The notes under the pieces were generated by a model, which did not search any database, had not been told where the DNA came from, and worked only from the letters and a program-made list of their open reading frames with translations. Positions 58,374-64,000 of a DNA stretch of 64,000 nucleotides are shown one piece after another. Both the position numbers and the translations under genes were made by a program. The DNA is from Anaeramoeba flamelloides (Eukaryota; Metamonada; Anaeramoebidae): NCBI GenBank assembly GCA_027625915.1, contig JANTQA010000051.1, positions 3,658,501 through 3,722,500 on the forward strand, written 5' to 3'. Each line of letters begins with the position of its first letter. The stretch's first letter is position 1.

Positions 58374-58740
58374 AATTCCAAAAATTTGGAAACATCCAAA
58401 ATCAAAATTTGGCATAATAAAACCCAATTTATTATATTTTTTTGAAACCTAATATAAAACCACATTTAAGCTTCCCAGTGTTAATGTTTTATAATAAGTA
58501 ATCATTTTAATCCAAACAGAATGAAAAAAATACAAAAAGAAAAAATAAAAATCAGGGTGTCAAAAATAATGAAACCAGGGAACAAAAAATGCATTGGTAT
58601 AATTTGTTGAAATTTCACCAACAATTGTTGATTGATCAAATGTTAAGATACCACCAACCAATTGTATGTTGTTTTTTCTATTTAGCAAACTCAACACAAA
58701 ACTTCTATCAACCATTGAAAAATAAATCCATATATTACAA
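58374..58740 (+). repeat. Element H, copy 4 (right end missing)
   Basis: Starts AATTCCAAAAATTTGGAAAC and follows copy 3 through CCACATTTAAG, TAATAAGTAATCATTTTAAT, ATAAAAATCAGGGTGTC, ACAATTGTTGATTGATCAAA and TTCTATCAACCATTGAAAA, where similarity ends. Confidence 0.64.
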
Positions 58741-58879
58741 AAATAAAAAATAAAAGTATAATTTACTTTGATATTATTCAAAATAAAGATTCATTATATA
58801 TTTTATCATTGGTAAATGATAAAGAAAACTATTACTCTTAATTGGAATTTCTAAACAAAAATTTAGAAATTAGGAAGTG

Positions 58880-59260
58880 TATTAGAGTGTTGTAGAGTTC
58901 CGTTGAGTAACTAAGTTTTCTTGAGGTTTTCTATTTTATTTGTTAAGTGTTCTAGGTTTTTTTGAGGTTTCACAAACCAATAGAAAACTCAAAAAAACCT
59001 AACAAAAATCAATAGATTTTCCAAATAAACAGAAAACTCAAGAAAAGCTAATCGCTGTTTTTTTTTTTTTAATTTCAATAATAAAAAGAAAATTTCAAAT
59101 TTATTTTTTTAATTTATAAAATACAAAAAACCTAACTGGAGTGTCCATCAAGTGCCGTAGAAAGCCTAATTGGGATTCTCCAGAATTTAAAAGAACAGAG
59201 AAAAATCAAAGATTTAACTCAATTCTTAATAATTTCTAGAAAAACCTCGACAGCGTTTTT
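58880..59260. repeat. Element I, copy 2
   Basis: Aligns with 12040-12790 without the nested B: TTAAGTGTTCTAGGTTTTTT, AATCAATAGATTTTCCAAAT, AAACAGAAAACTCAAGAAAA, AAAATCAAAGATTTAACTC. Self-complementary words (GAGGTTTTCTATT with AATAGAAAACTC) suggest foldback ancestry. Confidence 0.6.
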
Positions 59261-59549
59261 TTTTTAATTTAAGAAATAAATCGAAAATTAAATAAATTTC
59301 GGGTTTATTTCTATTAAAATTACCTAACAGCTGGAAGATGTAATTAACCCCCCCTTCAATAAATTTAAAAAAAAGTTTAAAATATTATAAAATTTAATTA
59401 TGTTCTTGAAAATCCATTTAATGAATTCAAATCAAAAAGAAAAAAAAATCCACCAATTTTCACCCTTTATTTGACAATTTTTCATTCAAAGATCTTTTTT
59501 AACAGGCTAATAACTAAAAAACCTTCTAGTAACTTTAATTAAAAATTAA

Positions 59550-61930
59550 AAAAAAAATCTTGAAATTAGAAAATGGGGTAAAAATCTCATTACTATATAA
59601 CCAAACACACTTTAAAGCTATTTTCCAAAATAAAATATTGTTTTTAAAGAGTTTGATCCATTTTTAGCATTTTTGATGTGTTCAAAATTCAAGGAATTTC
59701 TGAATAATTTAAAAAAATATTGTTTTCTAGAATAAAAAATTGACATCTTACGTTATTTTAGGAGGAAGTGTACTAAAATGTACTTTAAAAATAAAACCTC
59801 AAAGTTTTTGAATAACCTTTGTATGAAAAACATATTTTAATTTCAAAAACCTAATAATGATTATTTTAAACTTTAAAAAAATATATATTTTTTTATGAGA
59901 CACAAAAATCAAATCAATTTTTTCTTTTTGTCAACAAAAAAAATTGAGAAAAACAAAGAAACCCTTAAATTAAAAATTTTTCTCAAAAAAAACTCTCTAA
60001 AAACCGGGAAAATACAACTTATAAAACTTAAGGAAATCCTTTTTATTGGATATTTTTAATCAATAATTACTAACACAATCTTAATTCTTTGAGTGGGTTA
60101 TTAATAACCCAAATATTAAATACATCAAAAGACTTTCTTATTATTTCTCAGTTTTTCAAAAATTATCAAAGAAATAAAACTAATCCAAACGAATAATTCT
60201 AATAAATAAAAAAAAAAAAGATATTCTCAAACAACTGTTTTTAATATTAAAAAAATTTTTTTTATACTTTTAATATTTGAAAAAGCAATATGACCTAATC
60301 TTGTAAATTTCAAGTAATTTTAATGAATATTTGTGAATAAAATAAATGATCAATTTTTTTTGATCTTCAGATATTCAATATTTGATTTTTTTTTTTTTAA
60401 ATAAAATTAAAGGTTCAATGTTATTTGTTCATTCAAATTCTCAGAAATTACTCAAAGTGAGTTTTCTTCAAAACAATAATCCTTTTGCAAATTTTTTTTT
60501 TTTTTTAAGCCCCTTAATACAAACTAGAAGGATCAGATCTTTTAACTGAAACTTTCATTGGGAAAAATGAACTTTTTTAAAAATGATAACCAATATCAAA
60601 CGTTGATAAAGAAGTAGGTTAATGGGTGTTTAATTGTATCATTGGGAAAATAAATATACACTCCATTGCCTCTAGAAAAAACAAAAAAAACGAGTTACTA
60701 GTCACTTAAGTTTTACTCCTGAAATTTGAAAAAAATATCACTTATGTTGGGTCTAGTGAATTGTTAATTTAATTCTTAGTTGATCTATCTTGTCCTTGAT
60801 ATGGGTTTTAATAGTAGTTCAAAAATGGTAGTTTTTGTAAATTTATTTTTTTTTTATTCCAAAATCCGAATTGAAGAGTGTAAGAATAATTTGTGAGGTA
60901 AGTTTTAAAAAAAAAGTGATTTGTTGTTATTGATTGAAATATTATTTCACTTTAATAAAATTAACTAAATGTAAAAAAAATTATTTTAAATGCTCCCAAT
61001 AAAACCAAAACTAAATTAAAAGAATCAATTGACAATCTAAAATACACATTATTTTATCATTTAACTTGCAGCCAATTAGCCTTCGGCTCTTCAATTCAGA
61101 TTCAGAAATAAAAAAAAAATAAATTGTCAAAAAAAATGAACTTTTTGAACTACTATTAAAATTTATACCAAGGACAAGATAGATCAGAAAAGAATTAAAT
61201 GAATAAAATACTACACCAACACAACATACTCTTTTTTCAAATTTTAGGGATTGTCAAGCCTACTGTAGTCAAAATAAAGCGTGAAAAAAATTTAATTCTT
61301 TTTTGAAAATAAAAATAGTGTTTTTTTTTTGTTGAAGACCTATACTTTAACCAATTAAAGAAACTGATAATAAACACGAAAAAAACATGGTATTGGTTTT
61401 TTAAAGTTCTATTATTTAAAAAGTAATTCTAAAAAAGAAAGATCAAATTGCAAAATTTATCTCAAAAAATAGAGTAAATTTTTCCTAAAATTTTAATCAA
61501 AAAATTTCAAAAAAATGGATGATTATTATTGAAAATTTTCAACTATTTTCATGAATAATTTAAATTTTACTAAAAATAACCAGACCTTTACTTTCAAAAT
61601 TGATTTGAACTCAGGTATACTATTTGGTAGTCTCTTGGATGTTGAATTGGTACAAGAAGAAAAAAAAGCATGGGTAATATTTTGAAACATGGATTATAGT
61701 CTTTGTGCATACATTATTTTGATCATTGTAATAATTTTTTTTTTTTAGAGATCTTTTAGCTCTTAAAACTATGAAAATTAAAGTCCATTTTCTTTCTAAT
61801 GAAATTTCTTCTTAAATTTAAAACCAAAATGAGGGGTTTATTTTAGATAATCATTAATAGAGGTTGAGAAAATTTTTTATTAATTACTTTGATTTTAAAA
61901 AACTGGTTTATTTTCAATATTTAACATATT
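59550..61930. repeat. Element J, copy 2, arm inverted relative to copy 1
   Basis: 59550-60600 is the reverse complement of 29130-30110 (for example CAGAAATTACTCAAAGTGAG against CTCACTTTGAGTAATTTCTG), while 61420-61900 matches 30380-30900 in direct orientation (CTCAAAAAATAGAG, TACTNTCAAAA, GTATACTATT). Element A copy 3 lies between them. So the two J copies have the same parts in different order and orientation. Confidence 0.58.
60700..61265. repeat. Element A, copy 3 (about 560 bp), within element J
   Basis: Left arm: CCTGAAATTTGAAAAAAATA, GTTAATTTAATTCTTAGTTG, CCAAAATCCGAATTGAAGAG, TGTAAGAATAAT. Right arm carries the inverted forms: CTTCAATTCAGATTCAGAAA, CTACTATTAAAATTTATACC, TTTTAGGGATTGTCAA. 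Shorter loop than copy 2. Confidence 0.7.
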
Positions 61931-62235
61931 TCAAGGAAAGGAATTCTATTTTAGAAGTGAAAGTAAAAAAACACAAGAACTAAACACTTACTCAAGACCA
62001 AAAGGTAAACCTTAAAGAAAATATTTCTAATTACTGGCTATATTAACAATAAACAAAGTAGACTTATTATCAAAGCAATACTAAAATTCAAGTTTTGAAC
62101 ATTTAGTTTTGATAATACTCACAAAGGAAGGTGAATAAAGAATCCTAAAATTAAAATAGGAAAACGATTCGATTGTATTTTATTTTTATTTTTTTTCTTG
62201 TTTTTTGCTTTTTACTTATTTTTCAAAAAGATCAA
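61931..62235. other. 5' flank of the dipeptidase gene
   Basis: AT-rich; T-rich stretch right before the ATG. The upstream in-frame codons (62173-62235) are an F/L-rich T-run and are more likely leader than protein. Confidence 0.4.
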
Positions 62236-64000
62236 ATGAAGCCTATTCTTAATCATTCTAAAGAGTTGCTAAAAACTCTAGGAGAACCACAGGGTGTGTA
62301 TTCAGCTTTTTTAAGAATTTGTGAAATTCCACATGGCTCTGGTAATACCAAACAACTTGCAAATGAGCTAATTGAATTTGGGAAATCCTTGGGTTACAAG
62401 CCTGAAAAAGACAAAGTAGGAAATGTTTTAATACGAAAGCCTGCTTACGGAAGTAAATCAAAATCGAAAGTAATTTGTATTGAATCCCATATGGATATGT
62501 AATGATTTTTTTTTTTTCTATTTTTCAAGCACGATTGACCCTTAGTCTCTCAACGAAAATTTCAAACTTTATTAAAATGGTTGGCGAAAATTTGATCATT
62601 TTCTATTTCTTTATTCCTAATTTTTTTTTTTCATGAACATAAAATTTTTTTTATTAATCAAAAAGGGTATGTACAAAAGAAAGCAATTCAAACTTTGACT
62701 TTTTAAGTGATCCTATTCAATGTGTTGTTGAAGAAGAGAGATACCTTACAGCGAATGGCACAAGTTTAGGTGCAGACAATGGTTTAGGGATGGCAATGGC
62801 TCTTGATGTACTTGCAAACCCTGATCTTGTACATGGTCCTTTAGAGTTTTTATTTACTATCGACGAAGAAACAACAATGGTAATCAGTTTACTTTTGCAA
62901 AGTTTTTTCTTTCTTTTACACACACTTGTATTTGAATAAGAAAGGGAAAAAATTTTCACTTCCATTTTCATTTTCACATTTTTTCTCCTTACACTTTTCC
63001 TTTTTTGTCTTGTATCAATCGGTTTTCAAAAGAAAATAATTGATAATTTGTGATCTTTCTTTATTTGTTGCTGAGGTTAGGAACTTTTTTTTCGTGGTAT
63101 ATTTTGATTTGCAATATTGAGTGATCTAAGAACCCTAATTAAAAGTCAGATTTCAAATTTGAAAACCATAATCAGCTGAAATTTTATCACTTTTAAATTT
63201 CAAATACAGCTGTTCCAAACCTACCGTGAAATTTTAAAGACATAGAAATTGACTTTTTGTCTCAGTTAAATACAAAAAAAAAATCTTCTGTTATACGCTA
63301 TCATATACATTTTATGGTTTGACATTGGTTTTTGAAAAAAATTTCTTATTTGAAAGACTGAGAAAAAAATCTTGTTGTTTTTTGAAACAAATTCAAAAAT
63401 TCAAAACAAAACTTCCAAAGATCGAAGATCGAATTGAAGGGTTTCTTTAAAATGGTCTTGCCTTTTGATTTTAAGCTCTTTAGAAATTAAGGATCCACCA
63501 AAAACCTGAAAAATTTTCTAAATTATTGATCATTCAGAACGTTTGTCGTTCAAAAATTCAATTTTTAATATTTTCTCTTTGTGAAATTTTTGTTCTCTTA
63601 TAAAATTCCACGGTTTGTAATAGGCTATCACATAACCATAAAATTCTGTCATAAAAAGTCAAGTATGATAAAGAAAATGAATTTTCTGTTTATCATAGAT
63701 TTCACGGTAGGGTTTGAACGGCTGTACTAGGAAAAAATTTAAATATTTTAAATCACTTCCAGTTATTTGATCCAATACCCCCTAATAAAAACCACCTGTT
63801 ACAGTCTCTCTAAAGGTACATTGTAATTTTTTCTCTCACAAATTATGGTACTATTTATGGTTTTTTTATAAAGTTGAAAATGAGTATAAGAAAAATCATT
63901 TTGTTAAAATACTTTTTTCATAAATGAGTGAATATTCAAGAAGTTTCTCTGATATTCATAAAATAAATTTTCAGAACCCAATATAACTTTAAACCTCAAA
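62236..64000 (+). CDS. PepD-type aminoacyl-histidine dipeptidase (3' end outside window)
   Basis: Metallopeptidase of family M20 that cleaves Xaa-His dipeptides such as carnosine. Exon 1 62236-62498, exon 2 62666-62879, then an intron that runs past the window end; introns are GT-AG and the 1/2 junction is phase 2. I chose the ATG at 62236 because KPILNHSKELL follows directly, as in the family. Motifs: FLRICEIPHGSGNTKQLANE, the first metal-binding segment ESHMDM|VC spanning the junction, LTANGTSLGADNGLGMAMAL with the bridging Asp, and FTIDEETTM with the catalytic Glu pair. Only about 158 residues of the usual 480 are present. The enzyme is mostly bacterial, with scattered protist members; two spliceosomal introns show it is a resident nuclear gene. 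Confidence 0.92.
63205..63726. repeat. Element K, 522-bp Tc1/mariner-like MITE in the dipeptidase intron
   Basis: TA-flanked; ends CAGCTGTTCCAAACCTACCG and the inverted CGGTAGGGTTTGAACGGCTG. The inverted homology continues inward with gaps: TTGACTTTTTGTCTCAG against TTGACTTTTTATGACAG, and ATACGCTATCATATACAT against TAGGCTATCACATAACCA (shown in opposite arm senses). No coding capacity. Single copy here. Confidence 0.78.

Noticed and set aside
1-64000. tRNA, rRNA, snRNA, CRISPR, operon-type or viral content
   Set aside because: I scanned for tRNA-like arms, regularly spaced short repeats and reverse-transcriptase, capsid or integrase motifs and saw none; the inverted repeats are explained by small DNA elements.

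Overview
This window looks like a nuclear chromosome segment of a very AT-rich microbial eukaryote. Genes are interrupted by GT-AG introns, use the standard code and sit far apart, with homopolymer and microsatellite tracts between them. The K/E/N-rich low-complexity inserts inside conserved proteins, together with the gene content, suggest an amoeboid protist; Anaeramoeba is my best guess, with Dictyostelium-like amoebae as the alternative. This is inference, because no rRNA or lineage marker is present.

Layout. 1-2358 (+): 3' part of a PiT-family phosphate transporter, three exons. 6675-7655 (-): intronless TPT/SLC35-type sugar-phosphate or nucleotide-sugar transporter. 15611-19924 (+): 1437-residue single-pass membrane protein with about ten tandem LEA-like repeats. 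26811-28133 (-): ribosomal protein uL18/RPL5, three exons, unusual acidic tail. 33030-42662 (-): HSPA12-type Hsp70 relative, whose three exons rejoin in frame across introns of 2.4 and 5.3 kb. 45353-50620 (+): a long run of about eleven degenerate PH-like modules, open for the first six and then interrupted. 53181-57477 (+): amphiphysin-type BAR protein with a 3.2 kb intron. 62236-64000 (+): 5' part of a PepD-type (M20) aminoacyl-histidine dipeptidase.

The space between and inside the genes is heavily occupied by small non-autonomous DNA elements. I can align at least a dozen families by eye: about 200-bp and 520-bp Tc1/mariner-like MITEs with TA ends, 540-bp elements whose ends read TTTCAGTCAAAGG, 220-bp elements in TA tracts, a TTAA-flanked element, and foldback elements with arms of 80 to several hundred bases. 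Several are nested, which gives a relative insertion order. All lie in introns or intergenic DNA; none interrupts a recognised exon. I saw no transposase reading frame, virus-like element, tRNA, rRNA or CRISPR array.

The genes are unlinked housekeeping, transport, chaperone, membrane-shaping and peptidase functions; nothing indicates an operon or a shared pathway. The least familiar items are the eleven-module PH-like protein, the tandem LEA-like membrane protein and the large foldback elements inside the HSPA12-like intron.
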